A program made the translations under genes and the position numbers. A DNA stretch of 64,000 bases from Aliagarivorans taiwanensis DSM 22990 (GTDB lineage Bacteria > Pseudomonadota > Gammaproteobacteria > Enterobacterales > Celerinatantimonadaceae), in NCBI RefSeq assembly GCF_000429505.1, contig NZ_AUBZ01000010.1:1-64000 (forward strand). Reading direction: 5' to 3'. The stretch's first letter is position 1, and each line of letters opens with the position of its first letter. The notes below the pieces were generated by a model. The model searched no databases. It saw only the letters and a program-made list of their open reading frames with translations, and had not been told where the DNA came from. Positions 1 through 7,727 of the stretch are shown one piece after another.

Positions 1-333
1 ACCTTCAGAGATTTAAAAAGCCCGGCCTTCGGTTTTGGGTTGCGGCATAGTCGCAGCCGCTGCCCTAAGCGCTTTGACATCATGTTGCTGATCGCATTAC
101 TGCTGGAATTGGTCCTGCACTGGGTTGGTCTGTTTGCGTGTAAATCCGGTTGGCATAAACACTTTCAGGCAAACACAGTGCGAGACCGAAATGTGTTGTC
201 ACTGCTGCGGCTGGGCAAAGAGGTGCTCAGGCGCGGAGGATGCTATCGGCTAAAAGTTCGAGACATAAAATGGGCGATACTGGCATTTATCCGGCAGCTG
301 AGAAAAAACAGCTATGTTTTCACAGAATTATGA
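1..333 (+). CDS. IS4 family (IS10-like) transposase, C-terminal part
   Basis: Partial gene, open from the first base of the window and ending at the TGA at 331-333, inside the terminal repeat region. The translated part contains RDLKSPAFGFGLRHSRS, then a hydrophobic stretch, then HFQANTVRDRNVLSLLRLG. These are hallmarks of the C-terminal end of IS10-type DDE transposases, where the catalytic Glu lies just upstream of the RDLKSP block. About 110 codons are visible out of the roughly 400 usual for the family. The 3' end shows no damage, but the catalytic core is outside the window, so activity cannot be judged. Confidence 0.85.
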   Translation, partial: TFRDLKSPAFGFGLRHSRSRCPKRFDIMLLIALLLELVLHWVGLFACKSGWHKHFQANTVRDRNVLSLLRLGKEVLRRGGCYRLKVRDIKWAILAFIRQLRKNSYVFTEL

Positions 334-346
334 GGGGATCCCTCAG
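1..346 (+). mobile_element. IS10-like insertion sequence (IS4 family), 3' part
   Basis: The first 346 bases are the transposase 3' end followed by the terminal inverted repeat. Bases 324-346 match the IS10 inside end as I remember it with about three differences, and include the shared core AATTATGAGGGGATC and the terminal CTCAG. The GATC at 337-340 is the Dam site expected at an IS10 inside end. The next nine bases, AGCTATGCG (347-355), fit the IS10 target consensus NGCTNAGCN at all but one fixed position and are probably one copy of the target duplication. The left end lies outside the window, so completeness of the element is unknown. Confidence 0.85.
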
Positions 347-389
347 AGCTATGCGGTGAGTGCATTTTAAGGGTTAAGGAATACTAGTG

Positions 390-1211
390 ATGAAGCAGGT
401 TATTGTGATCACCGGAGCGACCGGGGGTATTGGTCAGTTGTTGGTGAAGAACCTTTGTGGAGGTCATCGCCATATCGTCTGCGTTGGGCGTAGAGAGGGC
501 GCCTTGCAGCGCCTTGTCGATGACACTTGCGCAGAGAAGGGGCTGAGTGAGGTCGATATCTCTTACGTGGTAGCAGACATGAGCGAGCCGGTTGCGGTGG
601 AATCGGCAGCGATGACGGTGGCAGCGCGCCATGGTCATATCGATATGTGGATCAACAACGTCGGGGTAAACAATCACGCAGCGATGGGGCCGACCTGGGA
701 CGTGGATGCCAGCGAGTGGTGGAAGGAGGTTCAGCTAAACCTGTTTACCGCTTATCTGGGCAGTGCGGCGGCAGCGAAGGCGATGAAACCGCAGGCGCGC
801 GGCTACATCGTAAATCTAGGTGGTGGTGGTGCCGACAAGCCGAAGCCCTTTGGCTCTGCCTACGGCAGTGCTAAGGCAGCGATTGTGAAGTTTAGCGAAA
901 CCCTCAACCAAGAGTTGATTGAACAAGGGCTGGGGTTGCGCGCATTTTGCTTTAATCCGGGCTTTATTCGTAATCAACGCACCGAGACGCTGGTGGCATC
1001 GGAGGTGGCTAAAAAGTACATGCCAAACCTGGAGGAGGTGTTGAACAGCGGGGCGATGTCGGACATTGCCGATTCGGTTGCGCTGCTGGAAGCCATCCTT
1101 AGCGGAGATCTCGACAAACTAAGTGGCCGCTACCTGTTAGCAGACTCCTTCCAAGAGGACATCCAGCAGCCGCTAAGTGACCAACTACTCCTGCTGCGTC
1201 ATCAGCGTTAA
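390..1211 (+). CDS. SDR family NAD(P)-dependent oxidoreductase, lacks the canonical catalytic Ser
   Basis: Short-chain dehydrogenase/reductase of 273 residues, predicted cytoplasmic. The N-terminal Rossmann motif TGATGGIG (residues 8-15) binds the dinucleotide, NNVG (from residue 89) replaces the usual NNAG, and YGSAK gives the active-site Tyr158 and Lys162. The residue 13 before the Tyr, normally the catalytic Ser, is Gly145 in a glycine run (LGGGG). The substrate is unknown, and redox activity is uncertain with this replacement. An AAGGA at 376-380 fits the ATG at 390 (9-base spacing) better than the GTG at 387. The gene starts only 44 bases after the IS10-like end, so its native upstream region may have been displaced. 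Confidence 0.8.
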   Translation: MKQVIVITGATGGIGQLLVKNLCGGHRHIVCVGRREGALQRLVDDTCAEKGLSEVDISYVVADMSEPVAVESAAMTVAARHGHIDMWINNVGVNNHAAMGPTWDVDASEWWKEVQLNLFTAYLGSAAAAKAMKPQARGYIVNLGGGGADKPKPFGSAYGSAKAAIVKFSETLNQELIEQGLGLRAFCFNPGFIRNQRTETLVASEVAKKYMPNLEEVLNSGAMSDIADSVALLEAILSGDLDKLSGRYLLADSFQEDIQQPLSDQLLLLRHQR

Positions 1212-1220
1212 CTCTCAAAC

Positions 1221-1260
1221 TGGGCAGCTAAGAGCATCAACTAAAAGCACCAGCTGCCCA
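1221..1260. terminator. Possible bidirectional terminator hairpin
   Basis: Nine-base perfect inverted repeat TGGGCAGCT / AGCTGCCCA with a 22-base loop, lying between two convergent genes (SDR and FMN reductase). There is no T-tract on either strand, so termination activity is only plausible. Confidence 0.35.
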
Positions 1261-1272
1261 TCTGCCACTTGG

Positions 1273-1866
1273 CTACATCCCATAACGAAAGGCTTTTCCC
1301 ACCTCGACCATATCCCGGTGCACTGGCGCAAGGGCACTGGCATAGCTGGCGAGTAGCTGCAGGGTGTAGGCGCTGCGTTGTTGCATCTGTGGGTCGCTGC
1401 AATCCAGCTGGTCATTTAGCAGGCTTTCGCAGTAACGAAAGATCAGGTGATCCGGCAAAAAGCACAGATGGTTATTCTTGCTGCCGCTCATGCGCAGCTC
1501 GCTGATTGGATACACGCCATTTAGGCTGGCAGATACGCTGACCAGCAGGGCGGGCTTGTGGGCCAGCTCATAGTCAGTGGCCAGCATCAGAAAGTTCTTT
1601 AGTGCCGGGGTGGCCATGCCGTGCCACTCTGGGGTGATCAGCACCAAGGCATCTGCTTGCTTAAGCTGCTTGGCGATTTCGCGCCAGCCCTGCCACTCTT
1701 CCGTGTCTTGCCATACTCCTTCGTTCCATAAGGGAAGGGCAAGCTGGTGAAGATCCAGCACTTGGCTTTGGCTGAACTGAGCGGTGGACAGCTTCTCCAG
1801 GTAGCGGGCAACCCGCAGGCTTTGTGAGTCAGCACGTTGGCTGGCCGAGACGATACAGAGGTTCAT
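1273..1866 (-). CDS. NADPH-dependent FMN reductase / flavodoxin-like protein
   Basis: Protein of 197 residues with the flavodoxin-like fold of the NADPH-dependent FMN reductase family (YieF/ChrR/azoreductase type). Visible blocks are the N-terminal phosphate-binding stretch SASQRADSQS, the middle TPEWHGMATPALKNFL (the family's [TS]PEYxxxxPxxLKN signature, with Trp for Tyr) and a later VSVSASLNG. It probably reduces FMN, quinones or similar acceptors with NAD(P)H in the cytoplasm. Its ATG overlaps the stop codon of the upstream EamA gene (ATGA, 1863-1866), so the two are probably translationally coupled and share the MarR-type control region further upstream. Confidence 0.82.
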   Translation of the reverse strand: MNLCIVSASQRADSQSLRVARYLEKLSTAQFSQSQVLDLHQLALPLWNEGVWQDTEEWQGWREIAKQLKQADALVLITPEWHGMATPALKNFLMLATDYELAHKPALLVSVSASLNGVYPISELRMSGSKNNHLCFLPDHLIFRYCESLLNDQLDCSDPQMQQRSAYTLQLLASYASALAPVHRDMVEVGKAFRYGM

Positions 1867-2780
1867 AACAACTCCTTTTGTGAAAAGTGATTAAGGGTGG
1901 GGTGTTGTGAAGTGTGCTGACGGCGCTCACCTTGGCTGGCGAGCACAATCGATAGCAAGATTGCCGCTGCGCCAAGGCCTTGCAGCAAGGTCAGGCTTTG
2001 GTCCAGCAGCAGGTAGCCGAGCACACTGGCCGAAACACTGCTCAAAAAGCCCAGAAAAGACACCGTGACCGGGTCGAGCTTCTCAATACCGCGAAACCAC
2101 AGGGTATAAGCGAGCAGAGCTCCCACCAGGCTGAGGTAGCCAAAACCAAGGTAGTTTAGCGCACTGAGCGTCGGCGGCAGCGGCTCCACTAACAGCGTTA
2201 TCGGTAGCAACATCAGGCCACCGAACAGTAGCTGCCAGCCGGTAAAGCCCAGCATACTCATGCCTTTAGGGCGGCCCCATCGCTTGGTTAGCGTGACCCC
2301 CACCGCCATACTTAGCGCACCCAATAGCGCCAAAGCGATCCCGGCTGGGTCGAGCTGAGCCTGTTGATTGACGACTAGCAGGCCTATCCCGACCAACCCC
2401 ACAATGCCTGCCAGCAGCTGCTGGGGCCGAACGCTGCTGCCAAGCAACAAGCGCGAGAGCGCCATCACCAGCAAGGGCTGAATCGCCATCAGCATGGCGG
2501 CGATGCCGCCGGGTAAGCGCTCTGCCGAGTAGAACAGGCAGTAGAAGAACAGCCCAATATTGAGCAGGCCCAACAGCGGCAGGCGCAGCCACCATTGGCC
2601 TTGCAGCCCTTGCCGGGTCAGCAGCAATAGCAGGGCGCCTGCCGGCAGTGCCCGCAGGGTGGCTGCAAGCAGTGGGCTGTTTGGCGGCAAGGCCTGGGTG
2701 GTCACCACATAGCTGCTGCCCCAAATGATCGGTGCCAGTGCTGTTAGTGCCAGCAGTGGGAAAGTGTGTCGCGCTTGCAT
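1863..2780 (-). CDS. EamA/DMT family inner-membrane transporter
   Basis: Drug/metabolite transporter of 305 residues with two EamA repeats and about ten membrane segments. It opens with ALAPIIWGSSYVVTTQALPP, typical of the first EamA repeat; the second begins near LALLGALSMAVGVTLTKRWG. The open frame continues upstream to about 3101, but the start chosen at 2780 has a strong GGAGGT nine bases upstream and begins directly at the conserved N-terminus; the upstream extension would read through the divergent MarR gene. Members of the family export amino acids, metabolites or toxic compounds; the substrate here is unknown. It is co-transcribed with the FMN reductase and divergent from the MarR regulator. 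Confidence 0.85.
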   Translation of the reverse strand: MQARHTFPLLALTALAPIIWGSSYVVTTQALPPNSPLLAATLRALPAGALLLLLTRQGLQGQWWLRLPLLGLLNIGLFFYCLFYSAERLPGGIAAMLMAIQPLLVMALSRLLLGSSVRPQQLLAGIVGLVGIGLLVVNQQAQLDPAGIALALLGALSMAVGVTLTKRWGRPKGMSMLGFTGWQLLFGGLMLLPITLLVEPLPPTLSALNYLGFGYLSLVGALLAYTLWFRGIEKLDPVTVSFLGFLSSVSASVLGYLLLDQSLTLLQGLGAAAILLSIVLASQGERRQHTSQHPTLNHFSQKELL

Positions 2781-2826
2781 AGGGTGCTTACCTCCCTTGT
2801 AAGTGGAGTATTGTCTTGATGAAATA

Positions 2827-2844
2827 TATCTTTCTAAAAAGATA
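2827..2844. promoter_or_regulatory. Probable MarR-family operator 1
   Basis: TATCTTTCTAAAAAGATA, an 18-bp near-perfect palindrome in the divergent region between the EamA gene and the MarR regulator. A second palindrome of the same length and sequence family lies 56 bp away at 2883-2900, and a degenerate copy (TACTTTTTAGAAAATA, 2843-2858) directly follows this one. Size, symmetry and position suit a MarR-family dimer site. Confidence 0.7.
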
Positions 2845-2882
2845 CTTTTTAGAAAATAGTGGGAGTTTAACTTTTGATCAAG

Positions 2883-2900
2883 TATCTTTTTGAAAAGATA
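2883..2900. promoter_or_regulatory. Probable MarR-family operator 2
   Basis: TATCTTTTTGAAAAGATA, an 18-bp palindrome with 8-bp perfect arms (TATCTTTT / AAAAGATA). It ends six bases before the Shine-Dalgarno GGAGGA of the MarR gene, so binding there should repress the regulator itself. It is paired with the site at 2827-2844. Confidence 0.72.
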
Positions 2901-2916
2901 TTGATTGGAGGACGGT

Positions 2917-3399
2917 ATGTCCCAAGACAAAGTCGATAGCATCCTTGCCCAGTGGCAACAGGTTAGGCCCGCTCTCGACTGCTCGGCGATGGGCGTGGTG
3001 GGGCGTTTGCGGCAAACCAGCAACCTGTGGAAGAGCCAGCTAGATCCAGTATTTAAGCAACATGGCTTAAGCGCGGTGGAGTTCGACATTCTGGCCACCA
3101 TGCGCCGCTGCGATCAGCCACTCACACCGACTCAGCTCTATCAGACCTTGATGCTCTCCTCGGGGGCGGTGAGTACCCGGATTGAGCAGTTGGTACAACG
3201 GGGCTTAGTGGAGCGCTTGGCCAGCCAGCAGGATCGCCGTAGCTGCGAGGTGAAACTCACCGAGGCCGGGGTTGCGCTGGTGGATCAGGCGGTCAATGCC
3301 CATGTGGCAAATATGGATCGCATGCTGCAGGTGCTAGATGCCGACGAGCAGCAGCAGCTAGCTGTGCTACTTAAGAAAGTGTTGCTGGCCGCTGACTAG
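2917..3399 (+). CDS. MarR family transcriptional regulator
   Basis: Winged-helix regulator of 160 residues. Visible parts are the N-terminal dimerisation helix, the recognition region with LSSGAVSTRIEQLVQRGLVER, and the wing with the family's D-R-R-S signature (ASQQDRRSCEVKLTEAG). The ATG at 2917 is chosen because GGAGGA (2907-2912) sits four bases upstream. It is divergent from the EamA/FMN reductase operon, with two matching 18-bp palindromes in between, so it very likely represses that operon and itself. The inducer is unknown; similar regulators respond to phenolics, electrophiles or oxidants. Confidence 0.88.
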   Translation: MSQDKVDSILAQWQQVRPALDCSAMGVVGRLRQTSNLWKSQLDPVFKQHGLSAVEFDILATMRRCDQPLTPTQLYQTLMLSSGAVSTRIEQLVQRGLVERLASQQDRRSCEVKLTEAGVALVDQAVNAHVANMDRMLQVLDADEQQQLAVLLKKVLLAAD

Positions 3400-3416
3400 G
3401 TCTGCAGCGGCCATTT
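3386..3416 (+). terminator. Probable terminator of the MarR gene
   Basis: TGGCCGCTG (3386-3394) pairs perfectly with CAGCGGCCA (3405-3413), followed by TTT. The hairpin overlaps the MarR stop codon and lies between convergent genes. Confidence 0.5.
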
Positions 3417-3437
3417 CCTGATGGATAATGCCTACAT

Positions 3438-4800
3438 TCAGGCAAGCGTGGGTGATGCGTTGAGGCTACGCCAGTTTAGGATCTGCTTACGATAAAGAAG
3501 CAAACTGACTACCCAGGTGCTGAGTTCGCATACCGGTGCCACCCACCAGATGGCGCTTGCTCCAAATAACTGTGGCATCAGTGCTAGCATTAACATGGTC
3601 AGAACAAAGCCGCGCCTGCATCGATAGCAGGCCTGCTCGCTTGGTTGCCTCTAGCGCGGTAAACAAGCCTGATGTCACCACGTTTATTCCCATAAACAGA
3701 AAGCTAAGGCTGAAAACCCGCAAGATGTGGTGGGACTGTTCGACCAGAGAGTGGCCATCGAGAAAGGCTGAGGCGATCACATCGCCAAACAGATAAATCC
3801 CCAGATAGCTCACCACACAGATGGCCAAGGCGCTACGTAGGGTCAGCCCGCTGACTTTTTCAATACTGAGAATATCGCCTCGACCACGGGAGTAGGTCAC
3901 AATGGGCTGCATTCCTTGGGTAAGACCAATCATGGTGATTAACATAAAGTTGTTGATGTAGCCCACCACACTGAAAGCAGATAATTCACTGCTACCGTAG
4001 TAGTGCAGGATGGCCGTGTTAAATGCCAGCAATACCACTCCGGCCGACATCTCCGTCAAGCAATCGGGCAGACCAATCTTCACATAGCGCGCAACCAGGC
4101 TAAGCTGTGGCATCAGCGCGACAAAACGAATCGTGCCAGAGCGACTGATAAAATGCAGTAGCAGTAGCCCGGCCTGCAACAGCTGTGCACAGCCGGTCGC
4201 GATCGCCGCACCGCGTAAGCCCCAATCTAATTGAATCACCAGCAGGTAGTCCAACACCACGTTGGTTACTGCCGCACAACAGATAGCCCCGAGTTCACGC
4301 TTGGGAAAGCCGTCAACTTTGGCAAAGACTTCCATGGAATAGCCGACCAAGTAGAAGCTGTTGAACAGCAACAGTGTCGACAGGTATTCCACGACCAATG
4401 GCAACAACTCACCGCGCGCACCGAGCAGGTAGGCCAGCTCTTCTATGAACAAGTAGCTTAACGCACATACCGTTAAACCAAACGCCAATAAGGCGTAGAG
4501 GGTAGTGGAAAAGGTGCGGCTAGCCGCGTCGTGTTTGCCTTCGCCTTTCTGTTTACCCGCCACGGTGGCGGCGCCAATGGTAATTAGAATGGAAAACGCA
4601 AACATAATGCTGATAAAGGGTAGCGACAGATTCACTGCGGCCAGTGCTTCAGGGCCGACACCACGGCCAACAAACATACCATCCACCATGGTGTAGAGTG
4701 CGAATACCCAAACCGCCATAGTGGAAGGTAGCGCATAGCGCAGCAGGGTTTTACCAACACCGTCTTTTGTTAAGTCAATGGTGTTGCTTTGAGCTGACAT
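3438..4800 (-). pseudogene. MATE family efflux transporter, frameshifted near its C-terminus
   Basis: Multidrug/cation antiporter of the MATE family. From the ATG at 4800 the frame is normal through residues matching YTMVDGMFVGRGVGPEALAA and the repeated membrane segments, up to TALEATKRAGLLSMQ. After that the frame gives an unrelated tail ending at 3487. Shifting by one base near 3613-3618 restores a family-like ending (RGFVLTMLMLALMPQLFGAS, then a Trp-rich membrane segment and LLLYRKQ) that runs to a stop at 3438. The simplest explanation is one extra G in CAGGCGC, reading Q-R-G-F once removed. It could be a real recent mutation or a sequencing error. It is divergent from a MerR gene that probably regulates it. 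Confidence 0.85.
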
Positions 4801-4849
4801 GATAGTTCACCTAATAGATCTAATGCTTGGGTCTTGATTGGAGCGGGGC

Positions 4850-4881
4850 ATGATAAAGTCTTGAGTCGTACTAGAGTCAAG
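4850..4881 (-). promoter_or_regulatory. Promoter of the MATE gene with MerR-type 19-bp spacer
   Basis: On the minus strand TTGACT (4880-4875) and TATCAT (4855-4850) are separated by 19 bp, the over-long spacing typical of promoters activated by MerR-family regulators through DNA untwisting. A dyad CTTGA / TCAAG (4860-4864 and 4877-4881) lies in and beside the spacer. It sits directly between the MATE gene and the divergent MerR gene. Confidence 0.6.
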
Positions 4882-4897
4882 CGCCGGAAGTGAAATA

Positions 4898-5725
4898 ATG
4901 AAGCTTTATCGAATTGGCCAGCTAAGCAAGTTGTTTGATGTCAGCGTGGACACCCTGCGCCACTATGAAAAACTAGGCCTGTTGAAACCTGAAGTCGTTA
5001 AAGAGAGTGGCTACCGATACTATTCCAATCGGCAAATCTGGCGATTATCGACCATTCGACGCTTTCGCGCGTTAGACGTGAGCCTTGAAGAGATTGCCGG
5101 GTATATGTCAGACCAAACCTTGGACAAAACCCTTGATGCATCGGCGATGATTTTGCAGCGTATCGCCCAGAAAAAGCGCGAGCTGGAAGAGCTCGAGGGC
5201 CTACTCAAGCGAAAAGTACAAGACGTTAACGAGGCCATCGCCGAGGCTGATAACACTGAGGTGAGGCTTTGCGAGTTTGCAGAGCGGCGCATTTGGCAGG
5301 TTAATAAACTGGCAGGTAATTACTGGGATATCGATCGATTTCACCGGGAGATCGAGTCACAGATGAGCTTGAGTACTGAAGGGAACATTACACGTACCGA
5401 GCGTTATGGCGCTGCAATCTCCTTGAGGGATTTTGAACGAGGACACTTTGAACGCTATAGCAGCAGTTTCATTATGCATGAGACTGGCCCTGAGGCCTTA
5501 GCGGCTGGTCAGTATTTGTGTTTGTCGTATTGGGGCCACGAAAACATAGAGGATATTGCACCAAGGCACCTGCAGCTCAAAAAGTATATGCAGGGGCATG
5601 GCTGGCAAGCGAATGGCCCTATTCTGGAGATTTACGTGTTAGATCTCCATGAAACCGACGAGCCCAGTGAATTCTTAACCGAGATACAGGTGCCGGTTAA
5701 ACTCATTGGCCTTCAAGGCGGCTAA
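4898..5725 (+). CDS. MerR family regulator with C-terminal effector-binding domain
   Basis: Protein of 275 residues. Residues 1-70 are a MerR-type winged helix (YRIGQLSKLFDVSVDTLRHY, then GYRYYSNRQIWRL), followed by the usual long dimerisation helix with ILQRIAQKKRELEELEGLLK. The rest resembles a GyrI-like/BmrR-type ligand domain of about 150 residues with a conserved-looking IYVLDLHETDEPSEFLTEIQ end. This layout is that of multidrug-sensing activators such as BmrR, and the divergent gene is a MATE exporter with a 19-bp-spacer promoter, so ligand-induced activation of the exporter is the likely job. Start supported by GGAAG at 4886-4890. Confidence 0.87.
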   Translation: MKLYRIGQLSKLFDVSVDTLRHYEKLGLLKPEVVKESGYRYYSNRQIWRLSTIRRFRALDVSLEEIAGYMSDQTLDKTLDASAMILQRIAQKKRELEELEGLLKRKVQDVNEAIAEADNTEVRLCEFAERRIWQVNKLAGNYWDIDRFHREIESQMSLSTEGNITRTERYGAAISLRDFERGHFERYSSSFIMHETGPEALAAGQYLCLSYWGHENIEDIAPRHLQLKKYMQGHGWQANGPILEIYVLDLHETDEPSEFLTEIQVPVKLIGLQGG

Positions 5726-5826
5726 CTCGCAAGGTGTCGAAGTTTGCAGGGGTGGGGTTTCATACGATGTACTTTCGCGTAGTATTTGCGCTCGATTGCA
5801 ATCGAAGTAGTAGGCAATGGAGAGAG

Positions 5827-6609
5827 ATGGACCGACAAGAGATTATGCGCCAGTACAACCAGTATGAGCGCAAGGCACCTTACAGCATGAATGGCCAGCT
5901 AAGCGTAAGCCCCCAACTGGTCAAACTGGTCAGCCCCAACGAACAAGGGAGCTATGTGAGTTACTTTGAGCTCACCGCCGCTACGGCCGATGCCGAGATA
6001 GCCAAACAGCAGGCTTACTTTCACGCGCGTGGCTTGGGCTTTGAGTGGAAGACCTACGATTGCGACCGCCCTGCCGATATGGGCGAGCGCTTGTTGGCCC
6101 ATGGCTTTCGCGCCGGTGAGCAAGAGTCGTTTATGGTGCTCGACTTGGCGAAGGTGGAGAGCCCTTTAAGCGATGATGCGGTGGTCACCGAAGTGTGCGA
6201 TGAAGCCGGGATCCACGACGCGGTTACCATCCAAGAGCAAGTTTGGGGTGGAAGCTTTGAATGGCAGTATCACTACCTACTGAAGCTGAAGCAGCACTCG
6301 CCCGAGTTGCTGCGCCTGTATGTGGTGTACTGCGATGGCAAACCGGTATCCGCCGCTTGGCTGACCTTTAATCCCACTAGTCCGTTTGCCGGTATTTGGG
6401 GTGGCAGCACCCTTAGCGACTACCGTGGCAAAGGCTACTACTCGGCCCTGCTGCGCCAGCGGATTCGGGTCGCCAAACAGCAGGGCGTGCGCTACTTGAT
6501 CATCGATGCCTCCGAGATGAGTCGGCCGATTGTCGAGAAATATGGCTTTGAGCTGGTGGCGAAGACCACCGGTTATTTTTCAGCTCCTAGCAACTCGACA
6601 AGTTCTTGA
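5827..6609 (+). CDS. GNAT family N-acetyltransferase
   Basis: Protein of 260 residues from the ATG at 5827. The acetyl-CoA-binding motif A is seen as DYRGKGYYSALLRQRI (R/Q-x-x-G-x-G/A type) in the C-terminal third, followed by LIIDASEMSRPIVEKYGFE, the conserved final strand and helix. The N-terminal half is poorly conserved and may be a degenerate second GNAT fold. The substrate is unknown. The start is uncertain: a GTG at 5734 would add 31 residues, and the GGAGAG before 5827 is closely spaced. The 3' end overlaps the convergent ankyrin gene by 37 bp. Confidence 0.75.
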   Translation: MDRQEIMRQYNQYERKAPYSMNGQLSVSPQLVKLVSPNEQGSYVSYFELTAATADAEIAKQQAYFHARGLGFEWKTYDCDRPADMGERLLAHGFRAGEQESFMVLDLAKVESPLSDDAVVTEVCDEAGIHDAVTIQEQVWGGSFEWQYHYLLKLKQHSPELLRLYVVYCDGKPVSAAWLTFNPTSPFAGIWGGSTLSDYRGKGYYSALLRQRIRVAKQQGVRYLIIDASEMSRPIVEKYGFELVAKTTGYFSAPSNSTSS

Positions 6610-7523
6610 TATTGGTATTCTTCGGCCAGCTCCAACGGTGTGGTGCCATCGTAAGCGCGCAGCTTGGTATCGGCTCCTGCATCAATCAATGCCTGCGCCG
6701 CTTTTAGGTGTCCATGCCAGACGGCATCGTGCCGCGGGGTATAGCCATTATTTGGCCCTTGCGCGTTCAGGGCCTCCTGAAAGCCCGGGTAACCCGCCAA
6801 CAACTCAATCACCGCCGCATGGCCGTTGTAGGCGGCTTTGTAGAGCGGGATGGCCTGCATATAGTGATCAGGAATCTGCTGATCACCGCCTAGTTCCATC
6901 AGCTGGCGAAGGCTGGCAACCAAGCCGTCGCGCGCTGCCACCATTACCGCGGTGTGCTCATCGTTACCTGAGCTGGTAATCGCGCTGGTGGCGTTAAGGG
7001 TTTGCAGCTGACTTAACGCGCGCATGCGCGACGCCTTTTCCTGATCGCTGCTGGATGGCGCGGTTACGATGTTAAACGCCTCCATTGCTGCTTGTTGCTT
7101 AAGCTGTCGCTTGTGGTGTTGCTCGAACAAGGCGCGGATTTGCTCGGCTTGTTGCTGGCCAAACTGGTCATCGTCGGCGGCGCCAAGATCAATCAACTGT
7201 TGCGCCTTTAAGCCAAAGTGCGAGCTGATCTCGACGTTGATGTATTTATCGGCCAACAAGCATGCCACCAACGCGGGTTTGCGATGCCACACCGCCACCA
7301 TCAACGGCGTTACTCCATGCTTGGGAACTTGCTGGTTGATAAAGGCCCCATGTTCCAAGAGTGCTTGCACAAAGGCGATATCGCTGCGCTGGGCAGCAAT
7401 ATGCAATGGCGCATTACCCATTGTTGGATCGAGTTGGTTGGGATCGGCACCATCTTGTAAGGCTTGGGTAAAGCCGGCAAGGTCGCCCTGAGTAATGAGC
7501 TGATGAAGCGCAGGAAGGGTCAT
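6573..7523 (-). CDS. Ankyrin repeat protein
   Basis: Protein of 316 residues without a signal peptide, so probably cytoplasmic. Ankyrin repeats are visible in two blocks: residues about 5-90 (GNAPLHIAAQRSDIAFVQAL, then GVTPLMVAVWHRKPALVACL) and about 190-310 (HTAVMVAARDGLVASLRQLM, then IPLYKAAYNGHAAVIELL, YTPRHDAVWHGHLKAAQALI and TTPLELAEEYQYQELVELL). Between them is a Gln-rich helical linker of about 70 residues. Ankyrin repeats mediate protein binding; the partner is unknown. It is convergent with the GNAT gene, with a 37-bp tail-to-tail overlap. Confidence 0.85.
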   Translation of the reverse strand: MTLPALHQLITQGDLAGFTQALQDGADPNQLDPTMGNAPLHIAAQRSDIAFVQALLEHGAFINQQVPKHGVTPLMVAVWHRKPALVACLLADKYINVEISSHFGLKAQQLIDLGAADDDQFGQQQAEQIRALFEQHHKRQLKQQAAMEAFNIVTAPSSSDQEKASRMRALSQLQTLNATSAITSSGNDEHTAVMVAARDGLVASLRQLMELGGDQQIPDHYMQAIPLYKAAYNGHAAVIELLAGYPGFQEALNAQGPNNGYTPRHDAVWHGHLKAAQALIDAGADTKLRAYDGTTPLELAEEYQYQELVELLGAEK

Positions 7524-7727
7524 AACTGTCTCGTTAGCGGGTTGGCTTACTAGATAATCTAGTTACGCTTGGTGACCAAATAAAGTCTGTTTTTGGCCTA
7601 TTGCTGTGATTCAGGTAAGCCTGCCCTAATTTCGCCATATTTGGTCGTGATTGATCATCTTTCCTGCCCCTGATTGCCCGCTTGCTTTGGTGTACTTGAG
7701 TTATCAAGTGATGACAGGAGTACAGGC

